In this document: piece by piece, positions 1-12,456 of the stretch
Numbering within the stretch: the stretch's first letter is position 1
Layout of the letters: the number at the start of each line of letters is the position of its first letter
NCBI RefSeq assembly: GCF_002104995.1
Contig: NW_024468256.1
Location: forward strand, 454,001-518,000
Reading direction: 5' to 3'
Length of the DNA stretch: 64,000 nt
Source: Linderina pennispora
Taxonomy: Eukaryota > Kickxellomycota > Kickxellomycetes > Kickxellales > Kickxellaceae
Position numbers and translations under genes: made by a program
The notes under the pieces: generated by a model
Seen by the model: the letters and a program-made list of their open reading frames with translations, nothing else
The model's database searches: none
Told to the model about the DNA's origin: nothing

Positions 1-3000
1 AGATAGTGATTCACTATACTCCCAGGCTAGACCTCCAGGCCGTTCGCACATATAGAGTAAGGATGCCTCGCCAAACACCACGTTTCTTCATACTGGTGAT
101 ATAATCGGATATGCTGGCCTCACCTGGACGAGGCAGCTCAAGGTATTGGAGCTCCCCTCGTTCATTAATAGACACATGGGGTTCTAAGCGGCGTTGACAG
201 CTCCCTGTAGAGTGGGTCGCAATCTAGAGCTTCATTGCATCTATCATAAATATCGACCGCAAGTCGCAATGCCTTCTGGGAGGGCTGGTCAGAAATATAA
301 GCCAAGGTAGATATGATTCCCTTAAGCATTTTGAGCAGCCCAGGGCTGGACCGATTTCGAAGCATGTGAAGGCGCTTTGAGGTTGCCTCACTGTCTAGCT
401 GATCTCCTCCGGCCAATATGCTGTAGATCCAACGCATAGCATCCTGTCGAGCCCAATTCCAGAACGAGCTGTATTGCCGAGCCTTCTTCCTGCTAAACAG
501 TGGTCTGGTTCGGTTCACAAACTCTTCGCCAATGTCCTTGTATACATGGGCCAGCGTCATTGCCTGCTCTGAAATCGTAGATTCCATGTCTTCTGTAGCC
601 CTTGCTCCGTTCACGTAGATCAACACCAATGTCCTTGGCAAGTAGTTCCAGCTGGCGCAGGGCAAGCTTATGTTGGCGCTCTTTCATTGCTTCCAACTCT
701 CTGCTGCTAGCAAACCTGGGCTGCAGACTTGGTGGATGCCTTGACCGCTTTTCCACAAGTGGTGACAAAGGAATGCCCCAGTCGTTTTGCATACACGTTG
801 GCAACGCTGTCCAACCATGCTTGTCCAGAGGCTGCATCCGGTAAGCGGCTGACTGGCTCGAGAGTGGTAGCAACAAGAAGTACAGCGTCTTGTCTTTGAG
901 GGCCAAGTCCATATTTTGCCTTTAGGTGAGCTCGAGCACTTGCCAGGGAGAATACATTAGGAAGCTTTGAGGCAAACAGTCTCTGTACTACAGACTGAGT
1001 ATGCTTTCCCAGAGAGTCCTTTTTGCTTCCAATTCTCTTTACAGCTTCCTGCAATGGAAGCTCGGTTATATTTTCAGGAACGACTTTTCCAAATTCCATG
1101 ATGATACTGCTGATAATCTCGTTCTGCAATGTAGACTTTCCAGCAACAAGCTCTTTAATGGATTTGTTGAGCTGGATGTCCTGTGATGTTCTTGCCCAGC
1201 TTTAGCCCAACTATAATCTGTAGTATGTCCACAGCAGACAGGGGGATGTCATCCATTTCTATAGTAGCTCCAGTTAGCGGACCTGGAGTGATATCTGCAG
1301 GAACCATCGGCTCCTCATCTGAGGGAACATGGGCAGATAAATTCTGGACGGCAGTTGAGTAGATTCGGATGCTCACTAATGAGTGGGCTTCTGTCACCTT
1401 TCAAAGTCCTTATTGGGCTTGGGGCTTCCGAGTAATACACGCTGCCTCTATTGACTTGTGGCATGGAGAATGGCAGTTCTTTCATCTATGGTATACCACT
1501 GCGCTAGTGTACGCTGAGCCATTCGACAGAGTGTTGCGATTAGGGCCAATCTCAATCAACCGAGAAACACACGAGCGGATCAATACAGTATTTTGTGTCT
1601 CTATCCACATAACTGGTCGTGCTATTTGGAATGACAGCAATTCGATGAGCAAAAGACGCGCGCAAGACGACACTTGGCCCTGATTATAATGACTGTTATC
1701 GTCCCAAGAATCGAGCAATTTGCTAACGACACTCGAGTGGCTAACATCGTATACCTGTTTCATAAACTTCTGGGAAACATCGAACGGTGTACCAGTCATA
1801 TTTGGTATATACCTGTTATACAGGTTCTCAAATATATCTGGGTTCTTTGGGAGTACTTGGTCCAGAAATTCACGAAAAGCTGAAACAGTAGGTTCGAGCA
1901 AGCTGGAGTGATATGGTAGATCAATACCATTGAGCACAGTCGTAGCACCACTGCTTTGCAATCCATAAACGGCAGTGTCCACTGCTAGTACTTCCTGGAC
2001 TACAGCGGATATGCTGGGGTTATCATGCAGATATCCATCCAAGGTATCTTTGGATGATAGAACATCAAGTATTTGTCCCATCAAACCAAGTGACTCTGTA
2101 TGCCCTGCAACAACGTACTGAACCCCTTGGATGTTGTAATTAACAATCTCAAGCAGCTGGGATTTGCGCTCTCGTATTGCGTCGAGGACTCTCTGCAGAG
2201 CAGACGTGTCAAAGCCACTTCCAACTTTCTTTGGGTTCACTGAGACCATTGCATACTGCGAGCGACCCAATTCATCACGCACAAGCCGGATGACTGCATC
2301 AGTAATCCACGGTAGAATGATATGTCAATCGCATCCTCCACATTCACCACCCTGGCTATGCACACAAGCGAACAAACTTCCCCAAATGATTGTCCTGCAT
2401 ATAGAGAGTTTTCTCGAACCACTCCATTCAAGCGCATATCTGCGATCCTGTGCCATGGCCATCACAACAAGGATTGGCTGTGTAAATAGAGTTGCGTTAA
2501 GAAGTCCAGTTTCCGAGCGGTGTGTATATTGACTCGAGCTACTTGTGATTTCGGGAATTAACTGTTTCGATGTCTCGTCATGGTGGCGCACCAATGAGAG
2601 ATAGTTTGAACGTATTTTTTGCCCCGTCTCGCCGCTGAACTTTACCAACAAGTGCATTGGGTTTGTGCGCACAATGAACAATAGAGAAACACCATATGTT
2701 GAGCGCATGTGTTGATCGGCCTGGTCCCACACACTTCTGGCAGCTGGGGATGATTCGTACTAAGTCCATTCCCATCCCGACATATTGTGACCCCTGTCCA
2801 GTGAACACATATGCTGTCTTTGGTTGCGAAATATAGGCTGTAGAGGTCATAACAACTTCGTCTTTCTGATTGAAAGTCTTGCCCTCGATGATCATATGAC
2901 CACGATGCATGCCAACATGAAGCAGCTTGGTTTCAAGGGATGTCACCAGGGAAAACCATGCCCACAAAATTAGCTTGGAAGGATCTGACACGATTCGGAT

Positions 3001-6000
3001 CGCCTATCAGCTACCACACGCTCAACTGTAGCTCGAGTAGCAGCAGATGTCCACATTCCATGACAGATTGCTTCAGGTAGTGCAAAGATTCTTGCCAGAT
3101 ACTGATTGGTGTGGATTGGGTTGAAAGTCGCCCGACACACGGGAATATTCCCAGTTATCTGCATGTGTATATAGAGTCAGGACTGTCTTTCGAATCTGTG
3201 CCACCTATGGGGACTCCTTCATGCTCAAACATGTGCACGCTGTCATCCTGGTATTGCATGCTGCTGGAGGTAGTTCGTGACTGCGTTACCATATACATCG
3301 CATGCAACATAGTCAACATCAGCAATATGAACATGCCCATTCTGCTGCACCTCAAATACCGAACCAGTGGTTGTGACTGACGAACACTTTGTGTCCGTTT
3401 TGTAACGATATTGTGATTGGAGCTTGAATTCAAGGATATGGCCAACCTTGATATTTGCTGATAGCTCAATGTCTCTGTAAACGAACCACTCCTTTGACTC
3501 CAGAAGAGCGATATTGTCCAGCGACAAAATGTGGACCTGCACTACAGGCTCATCCACAACGGCGGAAGGTGATATCATGGCTCGCAAACTCGTCTCGCGT
3601 CACAATCGCACTCTCGATAGTTGCAAATGGCTCGCCTCGCCGTTTAAAATGAGCCTGCATCGTCACTTTGCGCCCAATTTCAATGTTTTCGATCGCAGTC
3701 ACTTGTATCTCTGTATCGACTACGTCACCTGTCTGCAGCGGCGTTGCAACTTCCAGGATAGCTGATTTTGTTGCATATGTGGATAATACCAAACTGTCCT
3801 GAATTCAGTGGTGGTGTCGCCATGATTCCACTGAACCCAGGCCAAGCGATTGCGAACAGCATATCCATAGGTGCTAGGCGCAACCCGTCGTTATCTCGCC
3901 AGTAGCCGCTTGAGCAGTTACGCACACAGTCACAAAATGACTGAACATGTGCCTCCGTAACAACAAAGGGCTTGCATGCAATGGGTGTAAGGGGAGTCAT
4001 AGGGATCAAACACACCAAGAACAGTACTTTGCTGCTCGCCACCAAGTGCCGCTATTTGCAGATTCCTGTGAAGCTCGTCGCGTCCTTCCAGTACCTCAGC
4101 AATATGAGTGGTGGATGATGACCGCAAGTAACGATATAAAAGAGGAATGCAGTGCTGCTGGTTGCCAATACGATGGCAGATTGTCAGCGTAATAACACTG
4201 CCCCTGTCAATAGTGACATGGAGGTCCAGATTGCCCGCCTGATTAAATATCTCCAGACTCGTAGGGTGGCCATTGATGTGTTCAACTCGAACTGTCTGTC
4301 CGGGCGTTGGCTTAAGAGCTTGCATGACAGTATTGCTCTTGCAGCTTGTTCCTTTTAGTATGGCAGGTGAGGTCAGTAGCGCTCGTAGCCAGCTTTTAGA
4401 TGGGCCAGCCAAAGCTTCTAACCACACCATATGCTCTGGTATCTGGTCCGCATCCAGAGGGAGTGTGTATTCGCGTCCTATCTAGATGCACAGCAGCAGT
4501 GACCGTCGATGGAAGCAATGGCGTAGGTTCGACATCAGGTCCCAAGTACTCGGTATCTGGAACAGCAGAAGCATCAGAGCCATAGTACCTGGAATAGATG
4601 CAGTCAATAATCGTTTTGTTGACGACATGGAAGGAGTGCTCAATGGGCACCGGATTCTCGGGCAGGTACATGGCAGAGTCGCGGATGCCATGGCCAAGGC
4701 TTGTACCCCTGCTTATCCAAGAGAGCAAATCAAAACCAAGCACTGGAACAAACTGGCACTGGCAAAGCTCCAGGCTGTTTGCATAACCAAACAAAGAACT
4801 CGACGTCCTCATATACTAGAGCGGTATCCGAACTAGCGGGGTAGCAGTCCTTAATATCACGGATCATCTGGAACGGGTCTTCCAAAAGGCTGAGTCCCTG
4901 AAGAACCCTGGGACGTGGAGTTGTGGAAAACCGGTCTTCGATCTGCCCCATGACCTTCATGAACAGCCTTTGGTACGAAGAATCAATCCAACGCGACTGC
5001 AACTTGTCGTACATGAGGTCGATCCAGGCGTGTGACAACCTCCAAATATGACATGTCTTGCAAATCAGCAGTGCGTCCGTCCAGGCAGTGTGCCAAACCA
5101 AGGAGTCGGCGTGAATGCATTGAGATTGTCAATGATGCGCTGACGATGCTTCCGAAGCAGCTCCAGTTGTCCTGTCAACTGGCTTGGAAAACACCAAATC
5201 ATGTATCTCCTGGTAAGCCTGTGTGTGTCTGGTCGAAAAAAATCGTGGACCTGCATCTGACGCTGGCACGATAGACAAGTAGTTGTCTGGCTCCCCATGT
5301 CTTTGCAGAACCCCCTTGATAGGACCAGCAGCAAATACCTCACCAGTGGCTGATCCGGTGGCACGTGTACTTTGCGACTCTTTTGCAAGAGTAAGAGCTG
5401 GTGTAAGAATGATGCCATCGACAGGCATATGCGCCTGACCGTACTTGATACTCCAATCGCCCGTGATGTAAGGTAGTATATCATCTGCATCACTGGAGTA
5501 CAAGCCAACAGCTACAACAGTATTGGGCAGCGACCTTATGTCGCTGTACGTCTCCAAAATCACCTGGTGGAGATCGTTGGATGAACGCTGGCTGACCAAG
5601 GTTTGTCGCTAACACCTGAATCACAACAGGGTATTTGGGATTGTGCCTGGCGATCTTTATGATGTTGCGGACGGCTGATACCGTGTCGGCCCTAAACGCG
5701 ATGTAAGGAATGCCGACATGGCTGATTTCGCCGATGATTTCGCCAGCGATATCAATCGGTGGAGTGCTGCCACTGATGCTGAGTCCAGTAATAGCAGCAC
5801 CCTTCGCGGCGTTTGCGAAGAATAGCAGGAAAATCCAAAGACCATTGCTTTTGATCGTGGTATGCGAGGTTGACCGCGAATCCTTTGCCGGGCTCAAGAA
5901 GCAGCAGCAGGCCATCCACCTTGTCTCGGAATGCATTTTCTCGCAATATGCTGTCACAGCAAAGCTCGACATGATACCCAGCATTGCTGATAGCCGCAAC

Positions 6001-7821
6001 ATATTTCGCCTCAGCAGCGTTTGGCAAGTTTTGCAGAACCACGACAGGTGGCAAACGTAGGACACGCGTCATAGGCGAATCGACACATATGCGCTTATCA
6101 TGGGCTGTGCGTACCAGTTGCGGTCCAAACTCCTTCTGCCAGCTGGGGCCAGAAAAGACCCTCTCCAATGTGCAACTGGAATAGATCCGATTTCGATCCA
6201 AAGCGGGCATGCGAATCGGCCGAGAGTGAGCTGGCGCTGATGACTGTAGTGCCGTTACCGTTGACAATGGCGCTTGTGAGCCTGGCGAAGACCCCAGCTC
6301 CACCTGGGCTGAAGTCGACTATATGCGTGGCATCTGCAGCATTGACAGCAGCTGGCCAGTGGATCTGCTGCACAGGTCAAGCCATCGACAACTGCCCGAG
6401 TGGCATTAGCGTCGGAGCGCAGATCATGGCCATCTGGTCCGGTGTGGACAGCAATATGAAGGTCGCTCGATTCTAGATGCCAGCCATTATTGGCGGTATA
6501 CATGTAAGCCCAGTCTGCAGAAGACGCCAGTAGCTCGCAGTGGCCAACGAGATTGGACGGCAGGTAGTTGATTACAGCGACCAGCCTGCGTTGCAAAAAT
6601 GAACTGTGCGACTGGTCGTCGTCAGGCGCGGCAAATCGACTGCGGACCAGCCGAACAAACTGCATCCACTGACGACGTACGTGCGGTAACCACAAAATTT
6701 TCGTGGCCGTTGATAATTGCCAGAAAGACATTGTCGGAAGGCCTGGTGCAGTGCTCGTTAAACTCGGCGAGAAGCGCATTGAGCATGGGCAGGGGGATGC
6801 CGCGAATTGCCACCATAGGCGAGGGTGTCCCTTCACGAGGATTGGGGCTACCTGGGCCACTTTTCCAAGCGACGTCCAGGGGAGTGTAGAACTGGTTGCT
6901 TGCAGAGACAGCCATTAGGACTCCAAGCGTTTTCCTTTGCTCCGTTGTAAAACGACTTTTCGTCAGTCAATGATGCGAACATTGCAGCAAAGGCAAGTCC
7001 TTGGCAATGGCCAATTGCACCTACAAATATAGAACATGAGACAGGTCAGTAAAAAGGCTACCCTCGCTTGGGAATAACAATAGAGCTATTGCAACATACC
7101 GGTGCTGCTCTTACCTTTAAATGACTGAGAAAGTTCGCCTGGACTAAGCCTGAGCGTCTTGTACAAGACCATCAGATGCATGAGCTGAACAACAGCCACC
7201 GTCATTATCGAGACCGGGTAGAGGGCGAGGTACGGTGCCTTGGGGCGCGTTTCTGGCGATAAAATCCAGCTGAAAACATCCAGCGGATAAGTATAAATGC
7301 CATGGAGTCTTTTGTCCTGCGATGCGCTCTTCATGAAGTCAGACACACACTGGACAAAATGCTCGAGAAGTGGGCGATACACCGTCAAAAAGCAACGCAG
7401 CTTCATCCAAATAGTGGCCCGTACCGTCTTGGCCGCCAAACATGGCCACCAGCCTGATATTGTCCTCGGAAAATAGTGCTGGGCGGGGGGCGTCGGGGAG
7501 AAGCCCATGCGATTCTAGAATGTCCCAGACAGAGTAGTATCCCTTCAGGACAGTATGCGCTTGGTCCGGGGAAAGTGCGAGCTGCTGGACAACTACATGG
7601 ATGTTGTCGCTTGCGCAGTACGTCTTATGGATGTGCTGGAACACGGCGATTGACACATCGGGGTTTGCATTAGCGCAATGGGTGGCGAACGCAGCTAGTA
7701 TCTCGATGTCAGTTGCTGGGCTGAACGGACTAAACGTGGCAGTAAGATCCAGCGCGGCAGTGGTATGAGAGTGGTGGATTTCAATAGGTATCCCGTTGAG
7801 GGAAAAGGTGCAGGTCTGCAT
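1..7821 (-). CDS. Fused type I fatty acid synthase (beta plus alpha domains), 3' partial, many +1 frameshifts
   Basis: Megasynthase of cytosolic fatty acid synthesis. The start is ATG at 7821 with a TATA box about 100 bp upstream. Domains in order on the minus strand: N-terminal segment and acetyltransferase (about 7821-6100; FGGQDGTGHYLDE near the start, GHCQG after the intron), enoyl reductase (6100-5250; DDILPYITGDWS), linker and hot-dog dehydratase (about 4850-3100; SGDFNPIH once one base is dropped), malonyl/palmitoyl transferase (2990-1500; FTGQGSQ, GQSFGE), ACP (about 1280-1100; GKSTLQNE, which carries the phosphopantetheine serine), then the alpha-subunit helical region (FNWARQDA-like at about 450; here FWNWARQDA). 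KR, KS and PPT would lie left of the window. Beta-to-alpha fusion is known in several fungal lineages. At least 20 reading-frame changes occur, all net +1, with no clear in-frame stop between them. The acetyltransferase Ser is Cys and the reductase glycine/His motif is missing. It could be a diverged paralogue or a decaying copy. Confidence 0.9.
7021..7114 (-). other. Intron in the FAS gene
   Basis: A 94-nt GT..AG intron (donor GTAAGAGC, acceptor ATTTGTAG). Removing it joins SQSFKG to AIGHCQG in frame at a phase-1 codon, which restores the acetyltransferase motif in its expected place. Confidence 0.9.
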
Positions 7822-7921
7822 ATTGGAGAGGAAATGCTAGTGGATGGCTCTAGTTTGCTGTTAAAAGTCTGTCAGGAGTTGGATGCAAAGAGGAATGCAG
7901 TCTGTGGAAAGGATATGTGGA

Positions 7922-7928
7922 TTTTATA
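7922..7928 (-). promoter_or_regulatory. TATA box of the FAS gene
   Basis: TATAAAA on the minus strand, about 100 bp before the FAS ATG at 7821. Confidence 0.55.
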
Positions 7929-8817
7929 GTCTGTCTAGGCGCACAGTGTCTGCAAGCAGCGATGGCAATGTCTGAATAAATGCCCGGCGCATTATGTAAC
8001 ATGGCGTTCAGAGAAAAATTTTATGGCCGCTTCGCTTGGAACCTTTTTCAGGCAGCCGGAGCGTATCCAGAGGTACAGCGTAGTTGGAACCCCTTGACAA
8101 TGAGGGACCCAGAAATGGCTAAGCCATCAGTTTTCTTTTCTTTTTTTCTTTTGCGCACTATATGACAAGGTGGAGGTCTGTAAGTCAACTTGACGGCAGT
8201 GCAGGGGAAGTGTCCAGGCATGTAAGGCAGAATGGCATACGCGCACTGGTCACTATTGTCGGTAACGACAGGATATGTAGAGGATTGCTTAAGGGGTTGT
8301 TCATCGCACAGCGACGTGCACAGAAAAGCAGTTGGCACTGGTCCATGGCAACATGTGTATCTGGTACTGTGTCACTGACCTTCGTATTTGTGGCTTCATT
8401 TGCTGCATTTATTTCTGCGTCGAGGTCCTTGTGATGGGAAGGTTTGCTGCTGTGCCCATGGGAGGCGTCTGCTGTGGACAAAGCACAGAAACCTCCTTGA
8501 TATAAACATCTGTCTCAGTTCCCACGCCCCAAAGTGCTTTTTGGTTGTAATTTGTAGCATGCCTCCCTGTGCCAAAGTTTGATCTTGCGGGTGCTGGAGA
8601 GATGTATGGATGTGAACATAGATGCTGATCCGGTAATCACAATCAGTACTTGATAAACTGATAGCGATCCGCTTTGCGCTGAGCCTCATATTTTTTCTTG
8701 TGTAGAGGGTTTCAGCCTAGAGAGATTTCAAACCTGCATTTTGCACTGGTAACTCTCAATTCAGCACGTTTTCTTTTTTTACATACATCCCACGTATTTT
8801 AAAGAAAAAAGTTTACA
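7929..8817. other. Divergent intergenic region, no confident gene
   Basis: This stretch separates the FAS promoter (minus) from the L15m gene (plus). On the minus strand about 8380-8465 there is an exon-like block of hydrophilic codons bounded by TTGTCCACAG and GGTCAGTG. I could not connect it to a start, a stop or any family. Pyrimidine and purine runs lie near 8130 and 8770. Confidence 0.4.
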
Positions 8818-9624
8818 ATGTTCCGGGTTGGCTTGCAACGCATTGGAACCCTCGGCGTGGCGCGCAGCGGAGTAGCTCAGCTCACAGCGCAGCTGACCAA
8901 GCTATCGCTGCACACCAGCGCCTCACCCGTATTCAAGGTCGAGCGGCCGACGCGATTCGTAGCACTGAACGACCTGCGGGACAACGCAGGAGCGCGGACA
9001 ACGAAGAAGCGACTTGGACGTGGCCACGGATCGGGGCTGGGGAAGACGAGCGGGCGCGGACAGAAGGGCCAGAATTCGCGCGCGGGCAACGGCAAGCCCG
9101 GGCCGGGGTTCGAGGGCGGGCAGACGCCGTTGTCGCGGCGGTTCCCGAAGCGCGGGTTCAAGAACGGGTTCAAGCGGGAGCTGCAGGCGCTGAATCTGGA
9201 CCGGATCCAGCACTGGATCAACACGGGGCGGATTGACCCATCGAAGCCGATCACGCTGCGGGAGGTGTACGAGTCGAACATGGTGCGGTTCAAGGACGGC
9301 GTGACGTTGCTGGCGCGCGGATCGCAGTACCTGACCACGCCGATTACGATCGAGGTGACGAAGGCGTCGAAGCAGGCGGTGAAGAGGATTGAGGAGCTGG
9401 GCGGACGCGTGGTGTGCGTGTACCACAACAAGCTGGCGATGCGGGCCCTGCTGCATCCGGAGAAGTTTGCGGTGCTGCCAAAGACGGCGGAGCCGGCCAC
9501 GGCCAAGCTGCGCAGGATTTACGAGGACCCCGAGCGGCGTGGGTTCCTGGCGGCCGAGATCAAGGCAGAGTACGAGCCGGTCAGCATCAACAAGGAGCGG
9601 GTGCGCAACACGACGAGCGCATAA
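8818..9624 (+). CDS. MRPL10: Mitochondrial large-subunit ribosomal protein uL15m
   Basis: Structural protein of the mitochondrial 54S ribosomal subunit, acting near the exit-tunnel side of the large subunit. The reading frame is intact, 268 residues. An Arg-rich presequence of about 40 residues fits mitochondrial import. The uL15 core follows with the Gly/Arg/Lys loop [19 protein letters not shown] (about residues 63-81) and [15 protein letters not shown] (about 101-115), both diagnostic of uL15. A C-terminal extension beyond the bacterial length is usual in fungi. GC-rich third positions throughout and no frameshift, unlike the FAS gene next to it. It is convergent with the 7TM receptor gene, with about 110 bp between them. 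Confidence 0.95.
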   Translation: MFRVGLQRIGTLGVARSGVAQLTAQLTKLSLHTSASPVFKVERPTRFVALNDLRDNAGARTTKKRLGRGHGSGLGKTSGRGQKGQNSRAGNGKPGPGFEGGQTPLSRRFPKRGFKNGFKRELQALNLDRIQHWINTGRIDPSKPITLREVYESNMVRFKDGVTLLARGSQYLTTPITIEVTKASKQAVKRIEELGGRVVCVYHNKLAMRALLHPEKFAVLPKTAEPATAKLRRIYEDPERRGFLAAEIKAEYEPVSINKERVRNTTSA

Positions 9625-9735
9625 AACTTTTTATCTTTTTAAGAACAATTACAACCGCAGACGGAGGCTGTCTTTGAGGGGATCATGTTTTTTTTATACA
9701 TCGAGGGCTATTTTAGATGCTGGCGAGGGGCAGAA

Positions 9736-12045
9736 TCAGTCAGGGGGAGAGGCAGAGGGACAGGGGGTTCCGTCCGGTGTAGCATAGTCCTGCGAGCGGT
9801 CGGTCGGGGAACTAGCGGCGTCCTCCAGATCAACCTCCTCCCAGCCAGTCAGCACCGGCATCGGCCGTGTTCCGGGCATTTGCATTCTGGGCGTGGCCAA
9901 AAAGCTCGCCTGCTGGTGGGTCGAATACTGCGACACGCTGATGGTATCGACAGCACGCATAGACAGCGCGCTGCTGGTGTCGATATGCGACCAAGCCATG
10001 TGCTCGGAGCCGTGCAGCGTATCGGACTGCATGGCATTTGACGTGCGGTTGTGCGCGCGCCGCATATTCAGGCTATCGGCATTGAAGGTGAATTTCCTCA
10101 GCGCCGAGTCGTATCCAGGCGACAGTGAGAACGACCGGTGATGCGCGGACTGCAACGGGTGCTTGTAAGCACTGCGGTGTGGATTGCTCGAAGACGATGT
10201 TCTCATTGGAGTCGCGTGCTTGCGGTCGCTCGATCGGCGGCACCAGAACTGCTGGCTGGAGGCCGTGGCCGGCAGATGGCGGATGCTCGAGTGCTGCGGG
10301 AAAAAGTAGTACGGCAGGCTGGCGTGCGAGGCGGCGTCCGAATGCGTATCGAAGATATAATATAGCGCCATGTCCAATGTGCCCTGCAGCGACAGAAGCA
10401 TGATGGCCACAGCGTATGCGACATAGCAGACATGTGTGCTAGCGCCCAGCGAATGCAGGGTCGACCAGACGACCATTGCCAGCTGCGTCAGCACCGGCAC
10501 CAGGGCGCGCGCGCCCACACGCAGAGCTCCGGTAGCCACCAGGATCCGCACGCGGGCCTCGATCCGCTGCAGGTGCGACAACGGCGGGCTGTCCCTGCGC
10601 TTCCACATTGTGCTGGGCCGCAGAGCTGCGGTGGCGCTGTGTTTGGCTGTGCGATTAGCCGGCGGGTCCTGGCGTCCCTGGCATCTGCGCTACCGTCTCC
10701 TCGGCGTCATTTGGCCGACGCGCCGACGGAATCGGCATCGACATATGCCGCATCTCGCGCTTCTGCAGATTCCTTGCAACCCCATACATAGCCATGGTGT
10801 TGCCCAATGACCGGCGGTCCACGTACTGCACGCTGCGAACGGACCTTCGCTCATCCACCACGCTCGGCATCGACCCGTGCAACAGCCGCCGCGAGCTGCC
10901 AATCGCATAGTGCGCGCAATGCAGCCGCGAGGACTCCGAGTCGCCAAAGCTCAGTGGCCGCGCTGCGTGCAAGGAGCGAGCCGAGAACCGCGAGCTATGC
11001 GGCGATATCGAGCTGCCCGGCGCGTATGCACGTGCATCGCTGGCCGAGCACCGCGGCGGGCGGTGGCCATGCAGGGCCTCGTGAGCCAATGCCACCGGGT
11101 GCAATGGCGGACGGGCAAAGCCGGGCTGGGGAGCGATGACGTCGCGCAGGTTCTGGCGCTCGCGCGTCAGCACCACCGCTACCAGGACAGCGGTGGCGCC
11201 CAGGAACAGCACACACAGCACCACCCACGCATTCAGCGTCACCCACACCCACCGCAGGGCTGTCGGGTTGCTGCGCGCAAACCAGCACATGTTGAGGTCC
11301 GTGTCGCGTGTCGCCGTCCCCATCAGCGCCGGCAGCAGGCTCAGCACAAACGATGCAGCGCCGGTTGCTGCCGAAAACACCAGATCTGTCCGCCTCGCAT
11401 GCCGCATGGGCACCGGCGCCAGACTGCGCAGGCGCAACGCCGACCGCGCAGCAAAGGACGGTCAGGAAGAACACGTAGAACAGCTGGATCCACTGGTAGA
11501 AAAACAGCGTTGCACTGCACTGACTAAAGGTCGTGTTCAGAATCCACAGTATGTGCAAAAGACAGTCGACGCATGCCAGCACCGCGATTTTGCTCGATGG
11601 AATCCGCGCTATCCGCCGCTTCTCTGGCGGCTGCGGCCAGATCCGCCTATGTACAGTGGCCACCAGATCCGCCAGCTTTTGCCGCACGGGGCTGTGGCTT
11701 TGAATCTCCACCTGTGTGGGCCGTGGGTTCAGGCGCCCTGTATGCTTGCGATGTGCTGCTGCCGATCTGGATGTTCAGCCCAGTCGCGTATTGCGGCGGC
11801 GGCGGCGGCTGGAAGAAGCTCACTGTGTTGTGCAGAGGCGTGGCCAGTGATGACTCGCAGGAAAATGTCATCGGCTGCAGTGGGATACTGGTCGCCTGTG
11901 CGCTTGCGTCCAGCAGCTGCCGCTGGTGCGCCCGGTACTGCATCAAAGTGCAGATATAGGACACCACCACTATTAGCGATGATACCGCCGATATGCTGCT
12001 GGTTGCTATTGCTGCGTACCGTACTCCGGCGATAAAATCCGCCAT
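9736..12045 (-). CDS. Seven-transmembrane receptor, GPCR-like, with three +1 frameshifts
   Basis: Probable plasma-membrane G-protein-coupled receptor of the broad fungal Gpr1/cAMP-receptor-like type. ATG at 12045. TM1 is the hydrophobic stretch after MADFIAGVRYA. TM2 is near 11580 (IAVLACVDCLLHILWIL), TM3 near 11480 (FFYQWIQLFYVFF), TM4 near 11350 and TM5 near 11220 (WVVLCVLFLGATAVLVAVVL). A long Ser/Arg-rich third cytoplasmic loop (about 11150-10600) is followed by TM6 (about 10520) and TM7 (about 10400), then a Ser-rich tail of about 200 residues ending at 9736. The frame moves by +1 near 11700, 11440 and 10670, and all parts together give seven helices and one tail. No ligand can be inferred. 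The family call rests on topology and loop layout, not on a diagnostic motif. Confidence 0.7.
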
Positions 12046-12456
12046 GTTTTCTGTTAGCTCGTAAGGTGCAAGGGGAAGAGTAGGAGGAAAGGGAGGAATT
12101 ATATGGATTCTGATAGGCTACCAAGGGGGATGCGTAGTGTTTTTCCCGCATCCCTCCGTAACCAGATAACCCTATCTCTAGCAACACCGAGGGAAGATAC
12201 AAAAACTATAGACAACATTCTTGTTCTGTTTCGTTTGCGCATAGAACACAATATGCTATCTTTTGTTAAAATAAAACAAAGCCACTGCCCGAAAGGAAAT
12301 AAGAAGAAAAAGGTCGAGCAGACATAAATAAGGCCTCCCCACCCACCACCTCTGCCATGACACTCTAGGAAGCTCATATTGTGGCCGTATATGAGCTATT
12401 GTGCTGCCTGGCTTGTTGCCTGTTGGGGCGCCACCTGCACACCGCTAGTGGCTCTG
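12046..12456. other. Intergenic, no gene seen
   Basis: About 410 bp between the start of the 7TM receptor and the end of CLF1. It contains purine/pyrimidine runs and no recognisable coding sequence or RNA gene. Confidence 0.5.

Noticed and set aside
8320-8480. Exon-like block with splice-type borders on the minus strand
   Set aside because: It could not be joined to an ATG, a stop or a known family. It is mentioned under the intergenic entry but not called as a gene.
8630-8720. Short C-terminus-like frame ending in DRYQFIKY on the minus strand
   Set aside because: A stop lies just upstream and there is no room for a gene body before the L15m start on the other strand; probably chance.
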